Of a DNA stretch of 64,000 nucleotides, positions 26,427-35,116 are shown one piece after another. The first letter of the stretch is position 1, and the number at the start of each line of letters is the position of its first letter. The DNA is from an uncultured Alphaproteobacteria bacterium. GTDB lineage: Bacteria > Pseudomonadota > Alphaproteobacteria > HIMB59. A program made the translations under genes and the position numbers. The stretch spans positions 1 through 64,000 of the forward strand of contig CACMWX010000003.1 of assembly GCA_902617515.1 (NCBI GenBank). The letters run 5' to 3'. The notes below the pieces were generated by a model. It saw only the letters and a program-made list of their open reading frames with translations, had not been told where the DNA came from and searched no databases.

Positions 26427-28211
26427 ATGAATGAAGAAAAAACTTTGGACAGTGCCCCAAACGGGAATGGGGCACAGTCTAACTCCTCTAAGGTCGGAGG
26501 AGATATTTATGTTCAAGATGCATCAAAGTCCTTTGGTGTTACAAAAGCCCTAAACGGTGTAAATTTCAAAGCTAACTTTGGTGAAATCCACGCCATTGTT
26601 GGTGGTAATGGATGTGGTAAGAGCACATTGGCAAAGGTTATTTCAGGAGTTTTACCTTTGGACAAAGGAAAGGTCTCTATTATGGGGCATTCACCAAATT
26701 CCCCAATTGAAGCTCAAAGAATTGGTATCGCAACAGTTTTTCAAGAAGTGATGATAGCTGAAGAGGCTACTGTTTATGAAAATTTATTTATTGGATATGA
26801 CTCTTTTTTTGGGAAAAAATTAGCACATCGAGATAGGGTCGAAAAAGCTGCCTCTATAATGTTAGAACTATCCGGTGAATTTGTCGATCCATATACAATA
26901 GCAAATCAATTATCGCTTGGTATGAAAGCTTGGATAACAATTGGTAGAGCATTTTTAAGAAATCCTAAAGTACTAATTTTAGATGAGTCATCAGCTGCTC
27001 TCGATTTTGACTCTACAGAAAGACTTTTTGCAAAAATGAGAACATTAAGAGATCAAGGTGCAGCAATCTTTATTGTAACTCACAGAATTGCAGAGCTAGT
27101 TAGGATAAGCGATAGAGCAACAGTTATGAGAGATGGGGTTGATGTTGGAGTTTTAGCAGGAGAGGAAATTACTGAAAAAAATCTTCTAGGACTTATGACA
27201 GGTGATAAAAAATTTTCTACAGCATCAGAAATAAAAGCTACACCTCCAGACTCAATCTCAGATGAAATAGTTTTGTCTGCTAAAGATTTAAAAGTTTGGG
27301 AAAATGGAGATGTTATTAACTTTGATCTTCCAAAAGGTGAGATACTTGGAGTCACAGGACTTGATGGGCAAGGACAAGATAATTTTGTTAAGGCTCTTGC
27401 AGGTATCGATCAACCACTTAGCGGAGAAGTAATTGTTAAACAGTCTGATGAGGAAAGAGAGAGAACCAAGAAAGATTACACTACTGTGAATAGCTTGTTA
27501 GATGCCAAGAAAAGTGGAGTTGGATATGTATCTGGAGATAGAAAAAAAGAGGGTATTTTTCCTAACATGAGCATATATGAAAATATGGTCATACCTTTAT
27601 ATAAAGGAAAACAAGCTAAAACATCAGGTGGATTTATTGGTTTTATTAAATGGATGGAATTAAACGGTATTTTTGATTGGGAAGTAGAAAGATTAAGTAT
27701 TAAGACAGGTCCAAAGAATAATCTAATTACCTCATTGAGTGGAGGAAATCAGCAAAAAGTCATGATTGCCAGAGCTTTCACAACAACTCCAAAAATATTA
27801 ATACTTAATGATCCAGCGAGAGGTATTGATGTTGGCGCAAAACGAGACTTATATAAACACTTAAGAATTTTCGTAAATGAAGGTGGTACAGCGATATTTC
27901 TATCAAGTGAACTCGAGGAATTTATAGGATTATGTCATCGAGTTTTAGTTTTTAGAGATGGGAGCATATTTGAGACCTTTGAGAAAGAGGATATTAATCC
28001 AAATACTATTCTTGAAGGAATGTTTGGTCATACTCAAAAGAAATCTAATGATAATAATTTATCAAGTACGCAAAATTCAAATCAAAAAGCTAATACTAAT
28101 GCAGAGATTCAAAATAAAATTATTAAACCGACTGTGCCTACAAATGTCAAAGTTGTAGATTTTACAGATAAACCTAAGAGCAAAGAAAAAATTAAAGTTA
28201 AATATTTTTAA
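26427..28211 (+). CDS. Sugar-type ABC importer ATPase with two nucleotide-binding domains (RbsA/MglA type)
   Basis: A 594-residue protein with two ABC domains. The first has Walker A GGNGCGKSTLAK, signature SLGMKAWITIGRA and Walker B VLILDESSAALD. The second has the degenerate N-terminal region typical of RbsA (TGLDGQGQDNFVKAL), signature SLSGGNQQKVMIARAF and Walker B ILILNDPARGID. It is longer than RbsA (about 500 residues) by a leader of about 25 residues and a C-terminal tail of about 70 residues rich in Asn, Lys, Ser and Gln. The missing permeases are in the divergent arm (19150 and 20545). Confidence 0.92.
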   Translation: MNEEKTLDSAPNGNGAQSNSSKVGGDIYVQDASKSFGVTKALNGVNFKANFGEIHAIVGGNGCGKSTLAKVISGVLPLDKGKVSIMGHSPNSPIEAQRIGIATVFQEVMIAEEATVYENLFIGYDSFFGKKLAHRDRVEKAASIMLELSGEFVDPYTIANQLSLGMKAWITIGRAFLRNPKVLILDESSAALDFDSTERLFAKMRTLRDQGAAIFIVTHRIAELVRISDRATVMRDGVDVGVLAGEEITEKNLLGLMTGDKKFSTASEIKATPPDSISDEIVLSAKDLKVWENGDVINFDLPKGEILGVTGLDGQGQDNFVKALAGIDQPLSGEVIVKQSDEERERTKKDYTTVNSLLDAKKSGVGYVSGDRKKEGIFPNMSIYENMVIPLYKGKQAKTSGGFIGFIKWMELNGIFDWEVERLSIKTGPKNNLITSLSGGNQQKVMIARAFTTTPKILILNDPARGIDVGAKRDLYKHLRIFVNEGGTAIFLSSELEEFIGLCHRVLVFRDGSIFETFEKEDINPNTILEGMFGHTQKKSNDNNLSSTQNSNQKANTNAEIQNKIIKPTVPTNVKVVDFTDKPKSKEKIKVKYF

Positions 28212-28216
28212 ATTCA

Positions 28217-29479
28217 ATGGTTCAAGAATATAAAAATACAGATTTAGATTTATTTCAAAAAATAGATTTAACCAATCCTAAAGATGAGTTATTAAAAAAA
28301 AACAAGATAGGATCATCGCAACAAGAAAACAATAATATAAAATTTAATTATTTAAATCACGAGATTTCAAAATTTGAAAATTTAGAGAGTCATTTATCTC
28401 AAGATAAATCAAAAAAAGTTGATGATATTTTATTCTCTCAACTTGATGTTGACGATTATGCTAGTTTCAAAAATATGTATCCTCATAATATTTCTCAACC
28501 TAAATTAAATGTAAGTAAACTCTCTGTAAAAAAACATATAAACGAGGATGGCACTTATCCCAATTTAGTTTCAAAGAATACAAAAGATAAAACCTCAGAG
28601 ATATTTCAGGGAATTTACCCTGAGCCAAAGTTTTTACCAGGTGGTGATAAGTATTTATTAATAGAATTTGGTAATGTGATGAATTTAGAATTGAACTTTA
28701 AAGCTCAGGGGCTATCAAACTTAATTAAGACAGCAAATATAAAGGGAGTTTACGAAACACTCCCATGTTTTGCCTCAATGATAGTTCACTACAATCCAGA
28801 TGATATCGGCTATCAAGATTTAATTAATGAATTGAAATCATTGCTTAAAGATATGAGAGATAATGATGATACTGTTGTAAATAGCAGACTTTTTCATTTC
28901 CCGACTGTCTATCTTGACAAATGGACAAAAGAGGCAATTGAAGACTATATAGCTAAAATCACAATGAAAAAGCCAGATCCTGAGTTCATTACAGAATTAA
29001 ACCAATTAGATGACGTTAATCATTTTGTCAGAGTTCACTCTGGAACTGAGTATTGGGTGGCTTCGCTTGGTTTTTGGCCCGGTTTACCATTTACAATGCC
29101 GCTTGACCCTAGGTGCAAATTAACCGCTCCAAAGTATAACCCACCTAGAACATGGACACCAAAAGGAACTGTGGGTATGGGAGGATCGTCCACAGCTATT
29201 TATCCTGATAGGCTACCTGGAGGTTATCAAATTTTTGGTAGAACCCCTGTACCTATTTGGGATCCTGACAAGAATTTTGATGTTTTCAAAGATAGCATTT
29301 GTCTATTTAGGCCAGGAGATAGAATTAAATTTGTACCTTGTGATTATGATGAGTTTGAAATGATTGAAAAAAAAGTTGAGGATAAGTCATATCGATATGA
29401 TTTAATTGAGGAGCATAAATTTTCTATCAAAAAATATAAAAGCTGGTTGTCTAAACTAGATTATAAAAAGAAGTTTTAA
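28217..29479 (+). CDS. PxpB/KipI-like protein (allophanate hydrolase subunit 1 domain) with long N-terminal extension
   Basis: A 420-residue protein. Residues from about 145 onward match the KipI/AHS1 domain: LLIEFGNVMNLELN, IVHYNP, GFWPGLPFTMPLDPR, TPKGTVGMGGSSTAIYP and RLPGGYQIFGRTPVP. Before this lies an extension of about 140 residues, hydrophilic and Lys/Asn/Asp-rich, not found in E. coli PxpB (218 residues) and not recognised. It starts 5 nt after the ATPase gene and ends directly at the PxpC-like gene, so it is the expected partner of that subunit. Confidence 0.86.
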   Translation: MVQEYKNTDLDLFQKIDLTNPKDELLKKNKIGSSQQENNNIKFNYLNHEISKFENLESHLSQDKSKKVDDILFSQLDVDDYASFKNMYPHNISQPKLNVSKLSVKKHINEDGTYPNLVSKNTKDKTSEIFQGIYPEPKFLPGGDKYLLIEFGNVMNLELNFKAQGLSNLIKTANIKGVYETLPCFASMIVHYNPDDIGYQDLINELKSLLKDMRDNDDTVVNSRLFHFPTVYLDKWTKEAIEDYIAKITMKKPDPEFITELNQLDDVNHFVRVHSGTEYWVASLGFWPGLPFTMPLDPRCKLTAPKYNPPRTWTPKGTVGMGGSSTAIYPDRLPGGYQIFGRTPVPIWDPDKNFDVFKDSICLFRPGDRIKFVPCDYDEFEMIEKKVEDKSYRYDLIEEHKFSIKKYKSWLSKLDYKKKF

Positions 29480-30448
29480 ATGTTTGAAGTTATTAAACAA
29501 GGACTAGAAACATCAGTGCAAGATTATCCCGGGAGAGTTGGTTATCTTAACCAAGGGTTCCCTCCATCAGGACCAATGGATAGTTGGTCTTTTCGACTTG
29601 CCAATTTACTTGTAGGTAATGAGGAGAGTTTTGCAGCGCTTGAGTGTCAGTACACTGGTCCAACTTTAAAATTTGAAAAAGATCATGTCATTGCAGTCTG
29701 TGGTGCTGATATGCAGCCCAAAATAAATGGAAATTCTATTCCTATGTGGGAGAGTGTTTTAATAAAATCTGGACAAACTCTTGAAATGGGTTTTACAGTA
29801 TCTGGTGCAAGATCTTATGTGTCTTTTGCTGGAGGCATTGAGTCAGAAAAATGGCTAAACTCTCAATCAACTTTTCACAAAGCAGGCGTTGGTGGCATTG
29901 ATGGTCATGCTTTGAAAGACGGTCAAAGAGTCCCTTTAGGTCAATCTAATGGGAAGATCGGTAGAAAAATTAGAACTGACTCAATTCCAGAGATTAGCAA
30001 TAGTGGTATTTGGGAAATTGAGGTTGTTCGGGGACCAAATGATGATTGGCTTGACGACGATGGATATGACACTTTTCTTAAAGCAGAGTGGAAACTTCAA
30101 GCAAGAAGTGATCGTACTGGATTTAGGTTGGATGGACCCACTTTAAGTTTTACTGAAAAAGCTACAAATAAATCTCCTGAACATGGCTATGAACCCTCAA
30201 ATATAATAGATCAGGGCTACCCAATTGGTGGTATTAATTTGGCGGGTCAAACGCCAATAATACTTGTAAATGATGGGCCTAGTATGGGTGGGTTTATTGT
30301 ACCTTTTACTGTTCCATCAGCCTCTTTTTGGAAATTAGGACAAGCTAAACCAAATGAAAAATTTAAGTTTAAAGAAATAAGTGTGCAAGAGGCACAGGAA
30401 ATGAGATCTGAACAAACCTCCATCTGCTCAATGGGAAGTGTCATATAA
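29480..30448 (+). CDS. PxpC/KipA-like biotin-dependent carboxyltransferase-domain protein
   Basis: A 322-residue AHS2 domain protein. Diagnostic segments are TSVQDYPGRVGYLNQGFPPSGPMD, FRLANLLVGNEESFAALEC, and the late GYPIGGINLAGQTPIILVNDGPSMGGF. In E. coli this is the PxpC subunit of 5-oxoprolinase; in urea carboxylase the same fold is the carboxyltransferase part. The start codon abuts the preceding stop, and the biotinyl carrier begins one base after its own stop. That direct coupling to a biotinyl domain favours carboxyltransferase chemistry here. Confidence 0.9.
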   Translation: MFEVIKQGLETSVQDYPGRVGYLNQGFPPSGPMDSWSFRLANLLVGNEESFAALECQYTGPTLKFEKDHVIAVCGADMQPKINGNSIPMWESVLIKSGQTLEMGFTVSGARSYVSFAGGIESEKWLNSQSTFHKAGVGGIDGHALKDGQRVPLGQSNGKIGRKIRTDSIPEISNSGIWEIEVVRGPNDDWLDDDGYDTFLKAEWKLQARSDRTGFRLDGPTLSFTEKATNKSPEHGYEPSNIIDQGYPIGGINLAGQTPIILVNDGPSMGGFIVPFTVPSASFWKLGQAKPNEKFKFKEISVQEAQEMRSEQTSICSMGSVI

Positions 30449-30449
30449 T

Positions 30450-30668
30450 ATGTCTACAGAAGTTTTAACGTCAGTTCCAGGTAACATATGGAAAGTTTTA
30501 GTAGAAGTTGGTGATGAAGTAAGTGAGGGGGATATATTATTTATTATGGAAGTTATGAAATCAGAGGTCAATCATAACGCTCCAGTTAGTGGAACGATAA
30601 CTCAAGTTAACATTAGGAACGATCAAGAGGGTGTAAGCCCTGGCACTGTTGCTATTATCATAGATTAA
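30450..30668 (+). CDS. Small biotinyl (BCCP-like) carrier protein
   Basis: A 72-residue stand-alone biotinyl domain. The attachment motif reads EVMKSE (Lys near residue 38) inside LFIMEVMKSEVNHNAPVSG, close to the canonical EAMKM form. The ATG at 30450 lies one base past the preceding stop; a GTG four codons earlier is possible. It supplies the mobile carboxybiotin arm linking the biotin carboxylase (22824) to the PxpC-like carboxyltransferase. Confidence 0.88.
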   Translation: MSTEVLTSVPGNIWKVLVEVGDEVSEGDILFIMEVMKSEVNHNAPVSGTITQVNIRNDQEGVSPGTVAIIID

Positions 30669-31283
30669 ATGACAGATACTCCACTTTTATATAATGGGCC
30701 TACTTCTCCTTTTGGAAGAAAATGTAAAGTATCTGCTCTTGTATTAGACGTTGCTCATAAAGAAGAAAAGATAAATATTTATAAATCAAGATTTCTGGAT
30801 GAATTTAATCCATTAAGACAAGTTCCTACTTTAATAGTTGGTAATAAAACGATCACAGACAGTGATAATATTTGTTTGTACTTTGATAGTATTTCAAAAA
30901 AAGACTCTATATATCCAAAAGATCGTTATTGGGAAAGTATGACAATGATAAGTGTTTCAAATGGAATTATGGAAAATGCAGTTAACCGTTATATAGAAAT
31001 GTCAGCTATACCAGAATTAGAGCAAAGACATAAATCAATAGAACGTTATGAGAAAAAAATTTTAAGATCCATTGATTGGATTGAAAGAAAATATGATGAG
31101 TTCGTGACTGACAAGTTAACGATTGATCAAATATCTGTTGCCTGTGCATTAGACTATACATCTTTTAGATTTACTGATGCCTGGGGAGAAAATAATATTA
31201 AATTAAAAAAATGGTTAGAAAATATTACTAAGAATGATTTCATGAAATCAACATTACCTGGAGAGAGTTTTAAGTATGAATAA
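30669..31283 (+). CDS. Glutathione S-transferase family protein
   Basis: A 204-residue GST-fold protein with an N-terminal thioredoxin-like half starting LLYNGPTSPFGRKCKV, the cis-Pro segment RQVPTLIV, and the glutathione-binding ITDSDNICLYFD. The C-terminal half is all-helical. It follows the biotinyl carrier with no gap and overlaps the next gene by 8 bp, so it may be cotranscribed with the carboxylase locus. Detoxification, isomerisation or a thiol-dependent step are all possible. Confidence 0.82.
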   Translation: MTDTPLLYNGPTSPFGRKCKVSALVLDVAHKEEKINIYKSRFLDEFNPLRQVPTLIVGNKTITDSDNICLYFDSISKKDSIYPKDRYWESMTMISVSNGIMENAVNRYIEMSAIPELEQRHKSIERYEKKILRSIDWIERKYDEFVTDKLTIDQISVACALDYTSFRFTDAWGENNIKLKKWLENITKNDFMKSTLPGESFKYE

Positions 31284-31824
31284 AAGATTTAGAAAATTTT
31301 TTCTACAAATGATACATTATAAGTTGATGAGATATATTTTTGTACTTCTTCTAAGTTTGCCATTATTATCGATAAATTTGAATGCAGAGTATGAGATGCA
31401 CATCCCAAATTGTACTCAAAAAGGTGTTGAAAATTGCGGTGGTTTTTTATTTGATAATGAAACTGGGGATGTCCTTTTTTGTGGTTCTGAGAGTTGTATC
31501 GATTTAAAACTCCCAAAATCTTGGAAGGCAAAACAGAAAGATAAACTATCAAAACAAGATCAAATATTAGAAATGCTCTCTAATATTCAGGTTGGATCTG
31601 TCAACACAGTTCAAAATGTTGAGCCTTCCTCAGATACAAAAATTATAAATCAGGAAGTAAAATCAGAAGAAAAGAAAGAAGAAAAAGAGGTTGTCAAAAA
31701 AGAAGAGAAAAAAGAGAAGAAGATAGAAAAGTGTGACAAAGAAAAGAAAAGTTTGTGTAAAGGTTCTGGTGGCATGCAACTTGGAGGAACCGGAATGAAA
31801 CTTAAGAAACCAACAAAAAAATAG
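31276..31824 (+). CDS. Secreted or periplasmic Cys-containing, Lys/Glu-rich protein of unknown function
   Basis: A 182-residue protein with a signal peptide (hydrophobic run MRYIFVLLLSLPLLSINLNA, ending near residue 37). The true start may be the later Met at 31327. The mature N-terminal part has four Cys in about 40 residues (PNCTQK, ENCGG, LFCGSESC), which suggests disulfides. A highly charged Lys/Glu stretch (about residues 130-155) and a Gly/Lys-rich tail with two Cys follow. No family recognised. Confidence 0.65.
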   Translation: MNKRFRKFFLQMIHYKLMRYIFVLLLSLPLLSINLNAEYEMHIPNCTQKGVENCGGFLFDNETGDVLFCGSESCIDLKLPKSWKAKQKDKLSKQDQILEMLSNIQVGSVNTVQNVEPSSDTKIINQEVKSEEKKEEKEVVKKEEKKEKKIEKCDKEKKSLCKGSGGMQLGGTGMKLKKPTKK

Positions 31825-31825
31825 T

Positions 31826-32053
31826 TTGAAAAAAAAACAAAAGAGATCATTAGCTTCTTTAATATTAATAAGAGAAAAACTTGCCCATGACCTATGTAAT
31901 GAGATTTATATGAGTAAAGATGAAGCTTATGAAATTATAGACTTTGCTTTCCAACTTAGTGATAAATTACCTGAAACTTATGATCAACTGAAATCAGAAA
32001 TAAAGTCTTATATAATTATTAATATGTTATCTCTGGTTACTAAATTCCACTAG
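31826..32053 (+). CDS. Possible small protein of unknown function (75 residues)
   Basis: A short basic, helical reading frame that begins with TTG one base after the preceding stop. An internal ATG at residue 29 is an alternative. It has no recognisable domain and overlaps the convergent gene's end by 14 bp. The amphipathic pattern and position right behind the secreted protein give modest support. Confidence 0.42.
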   Translation: MKKKQKRSLASLILIREKLAHDLCNEIYMSKDEAYEIIDFAFQLSDKLPETYDQLKSEIKSYIIINMLSLVTKFH

Positions 32054-32642
32054 TATCAATTTCTTCTTTTGAAATATTTTCTTTATTTTCATCAAGTAAA
32101 TTTTCATAGTTCGAATTTTCATTACTCAAATAAGCACTATCAGTTAAAATTATATCCATTCTCCTATTATTAAAACTATAATCACAAGTAACTGAGAAAA
32201 TTAACTCACTACTATTAGATTTATTGCTAAGATAAATTTCCCAGGTTGTTTTACTTTTAAGTTTATTTGGAAATTGTTTAACTTCAGTTTGAAATAATTC
32301 GGTGTTTTTCTTTTGAAATGAATTAATAAAGCTATCTTGAATGTCAAGGCACTCAACAGGACTGAGTTGCAATTGATTATTTGAACCGTGAATTTCGTAA
32401 ATATTTCCTGTTTTTGTTGATTTTAATGTGTATTCAGTAAGATATTTGTTTGCTATCAAGACGTTGTCCTCTTTAATAGAAATGCTTTCAATATTACCTT
32501 TCTTTAGTTTTATTCTACCATCATTTTCATACCTAAGAATGTCCTCGTACAATTTATAACCAAAAAGCTCAATTGATTGTGCATTCAAACAAAAAAACAT
32601 GCTTACCGTGAATAATGTCTTAAACATAAGGAATTTTAACAT
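32040..32642 (-). CDS. Exported protein of unknown function
   Basis: A 200-residue protein when started at the Met at 32642, which gives a signal peptide (MLKFLMFKTLFTVSMFFCLNA) and lies 4 nt after the upstream stop. An earlier start would overlap the upstream gene by 71 bp and bury the signal. The mature part is polar and beta-rich, with a KSKTTWEIYLSNKSNSSELIF segment and two Cys. No family recognised. It is probably cotranscribed with 32647-33096 and the ParA gene. Confidence 0.6.
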   Translation of the reverse strand: MLKFLMFKTLFTVSMFFCLNAQSIELFGYKLYEDILRYENDGRIKLKKGNIESISIKEDNVLIANKYLTEYTLKSTKTGNIYEIHGSNNQLQLSPVECLDIQDSFINSFQKKNTELFQTEVKQFPNKLKSKTTWEIYLSNKSNSSELIFSVTCDYSFNNRRMDIILTDSAYLSNENSNYENLLDENKENISKEEIDTSGI

Positions 32643-32646
32643 TGAT

Positions 32647-33096
32647 TTAGTTCTTTGAAATAGTGTTGAGCGGATATGGAACATCTTTGATAGAAAATTT
32701 ACGACAATATTCAACACCCTCTAAAAGTTTTGACCATAGTTCGTTTGCATCCTTTTCTAATTCTGGGATCGAATATGATGCTAAGCTTAAAAACCATATC
32801 TTAAAAGAGTCCTTTGATAGTCTATCGACATTTGAATTAACTAATGTGGAAAAAGTATCTTTCCACTGTAGTAAGAGAACATCAGCTTCTTTTTTTGATA
32901 AATTCTGTGGTGATATAAAGTATTTTTTTTGAAGTGTTGATTTATCTTGTTCTAGGATAGATGTTTTAAATTGGAATGCATTATCGAGAATTGATGCTTT
33001 TTCTTTGCTATCATTTATTTCAATCCAATTAATAAAACCTTTCAATAATCTTGAGCATATGTCATGGAGTTGTTCATTATCTATTTCTTCATTCAT
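32647..33096 (-). CDS. Helical protein of unknown function
   Basis: A 149-residue mostly helical soluble protein with alternating charged and hydrophobic residues. No signal peptide, motif or family is recognised. It starts 15 bp after the ParA-family gene and is followed 4 nt later by an exported protein. Some ParA-like ATPases work with a small helical cargo adaptor, so it could be one; this is a guess from position. Confidence 0.55.
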   Translation of the reverse strand: MNEEIDNEQLHDICSRLLKGFINWIEINDSKEKASILDNAFQFKTSILEQDKSTLQKKYFISPQNLSKKEADVLLLQWKDTFSTLVNSNVDRLSKDSFKIWFLSLASYSIPELEKDANELWSKLLEGVEYCRKFSIKDVPYPLNTISKN

Positions 33097-33111
33097 ATAA
33101 TTTATTAAAAT

Positions 33112-33750
33112 TTAAAATTTCAAGAATGACTGTATCTCTTTTGCTAGAGCCAACATTTCTAAACACCCTTTTCCAGTTCTTTGTTTTTCTACTACTGTTA
33201 ACCCTAATCCCATAGTTGATACAAATATTTGTCTATTACCCAAAATCGTCTTTGCTTTTTTAACATTCATTTTATTAACAAATTTATGTGCTTCTTGAAT
33301 AAGTTTAGATTTTGCATTTGCTCTATTAATGAGTATTAATATCTCTCTTTTTTCTCTTTTCGCTAATTCAATTATGGACTCCGTGGCCCAAAAATCCACT
33401 TGAGAGGGAGATATCGGTATAATGACAAGGTCAGCTATTTCAATTGCTGGTCTTCCATCAGCGTCAATTTTGGGAGGAGTATCAATTATTACTAAATCAG
33501 ATTTTTCTTTAAGCGTTTTTGCCTCATACTGTGCGCCCCAGAGGCTTGCTGTTTTAAACTGAATCATGTTTTTATTTTTAAGTTTTTCATTTCTGGTAAT
33601 AAACCACTTACCTAAACTGCCTTGAGGGTCTGTGTCGAGTAATGTCGTGGATAAATTATTTTTTAAAGAATAAACAGCAGCTAAATTTGCAGCTATAGTG
33701 GTTTTTCCAGAGCCTCCTTTTTGTTGAGCGATGGTAATAACCTTAGACAC
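33112..33750 (-). CDS. ParA/MinD-type partition ATPase
   Basis: A 212-residue deviant-Walker ATPase. The N-terminus is VITIAQQKGGSGKTTIAANLA, with both lysines of the signature. The switch segments are DTDPQGSLGKW and VIIDTPPKIDADG. Its short length, without an N-terminal DNA-binding domain, fits small chromosomal ParA relatives that position protein complexes or granules. No ParB gene or parS-like site is visible. It is divergent from the alcohol dehydrogenase gene across a 129-bp gap. Confidence 0.88.
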   Translation of the reverse strand: MSKVITIAQQKGGSGKTTIAANLAAVYSLKNNLSTTLLDTDPQGSLGKWFITRNEKLKNKNMIQFKTASLWGAQYEAKTLKEKSDLVIIDTPPKIDADGRPAIEIADLVIIPISPSQVDFWATESIIELAKREKREILILINRANAKSKLIQEAHKFVNKMNVKKAKTILGNRQIFVSTMGLGLTVVEKQRTGKGCLEMLALAKEIQSFLKF

Positions 33751-33879
33751 AATTCAAGTATAAAAATAAAAAACTCTTAAGAAAGCCTTATTAAAAAAAA
33801 GTTGTGGGTTGATAGGTACTTAGAATAGGTTTGGTAAAATTATATAGGAAATAAACCTCATATCATCTATATTGCTATC

Positions 33880-35043
33880 GTGAAAGCGTTTCAATTCAAC
33901 ACTACTCCTGGAATAAGATTTGGAAGTGACTATTCAATAGGCACAGCAGAAGAAGTTTCTAAAAAACTTGGTAACAAAATACTATTTGTAACTGATCCGG
34001 GTTTAGTAAAAATTGGGTTACACGAAAGAACAATTACTGAGCTTCAAAAATACTCTGAAATTTTAATTTTTGATAATGTTGAAGCTGACCCATCTATAAA
34101 AACACTTATGAGTTGTGTACAACAGGGAAGAGATTTTGATGCAACTGGTGTAATTGGATTTGGTGGTGGATCATCAATGGACGTATCGAAATTAACTGCA
34201 CTTTTGATTGGCTCAAACGAAAATATTCATGAAGCTTGGGGAGTGGCTAATGCTAAAGGGCCTAGGCTCCCTCTTGCACTTTACCCAACAACTTCTGGTA
34301 CTGGTTCTGAAGTAACTCCAATTTCTATTATCACACAAGAAGATTTAGAAAAAAAAGGAGTCTCCTCTCCTATTATACTTCCAGACCTTGCAATTCTTGA
34401 TCCATCATTAACACTCGGTCTTCCCCCTCACATTACTGCTGCTACCGGTATTGATGCAATGGTCCACGCGATAGAGTCTTATGCTTCAAAAAGTGTGAAC
34501 AATAATTTGATCTCCCAAACACTTGCAAAGGAAGCATTGAAGCTTTTAGGTAGTTCTATAAGACAAGCTGTCATTAACGGAAAGGATATTGAAGCAAGAT
34601 CAAATATGCTTGTTGGCTCTATGTTAGCAGGTGTCTCCTTTGGAAACTCTCCAGTTGCTGGCGTTCATGCTTTAGCATATCCGATTGGAGGCACTTATCA
34701 TGTCCCTCATGGTCTTTCCAACGCACTTGTCCTGCCATATGTTTTAAGATTTAATATATCTGATCAAAATGCATCAAAACTGTACAGTGAAATAGCCCCG
34801 ATTGTTTTTCCAGATATTGATACAAGCACCAGCACTCAAGATATTTCTTCAAAATTCATTGAAAAGTTGTCAGATCTATCAAGTGAATTAGGTTTAGAAC
34901 AAAGATTAAGAGATCTCGACATCCCTGAAACTGCATGCGAAACAATGGCTAGAGATGCTATGAAACAAACCCGATTACTAATCAATAACCCAAGAGAAAT
35001 ATCTGAAAAAGATGCTTTTGATATTTATAGGTCTGCATGGTAA
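33880..35043 (+). CDS. Iron-containing alcohol dehydrogenase
   Basis: A 387-residue group III alcohol dehydrogenase. The nucleotide-binding motif is GFGGGSSMDVSK and the metal-binding region contains DAMVHAIESYASK and GVHALAYPIGGTYHVPHGLSNA, with the expected Asp and His ligands. Phe-Asn-Thr near the N-terminus also fits the family. The start is GTG at 33880; no ATG fits better. It oxidises or reduces an alcohol/aldehyde such as a lactaldehyde or butanol-type substrate. It stands alone, with an imperfect hairpin at 35061-35080 after it. Confidence 0.92.
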   Translation: MKAFQFNTTPGIRFGSDYSIGTAEEVSKKLGNKILFVTDPGLVKIGLHERTITELQKYSEILIFDNVEADPSIKTLMSCVQQGRDFDATGVIGFGGGSSMDVSKLTALLIGSNENIHEAWGVANAKGPRLPLALYPTTSGTGSEVTPISIITQEDLEKKGVSSPIILPDLAILDPSLTLGLPPHITAATGIDAMVHAIESYASKSVNNNLISQTLAKEALKLLGSSIRQAVINGKDIEARSNMLVGSMLAGVSFGNSPVAGVHALAYPIGGTYHVPHGLSNALVLPYVLRFNISDQNASKLYSEIAPIVFPDIDTSTSTQDISSKFIEKLSDLSSELGLEQRLRDLDIPETACETMARDAMKQTRLLINNPREISEKDAFDIYRSAW

Positions 35044-35060
35044 AAACTTCATCTGATAAG

Positions 35061-35080
35061 AGATGGTAAATTTATCATCT
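35061..35080 (+). terminator. Weak hairpin downstream of the alcohol dehydrogenase gene
   Basis: AGATGGTAAATTTATCATCT forms an inverted repeat with one G-T wobble, 18 nt after the stop. It is AT-rich and lacks a clean T run, so it is at best a weak terminator before the ABC-2 operon. Confidence 0.3.
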
Positions 35081-35116
35081 TGAATTATTAAGATTTTAAA
35101 CTAAATAATATGAAAA

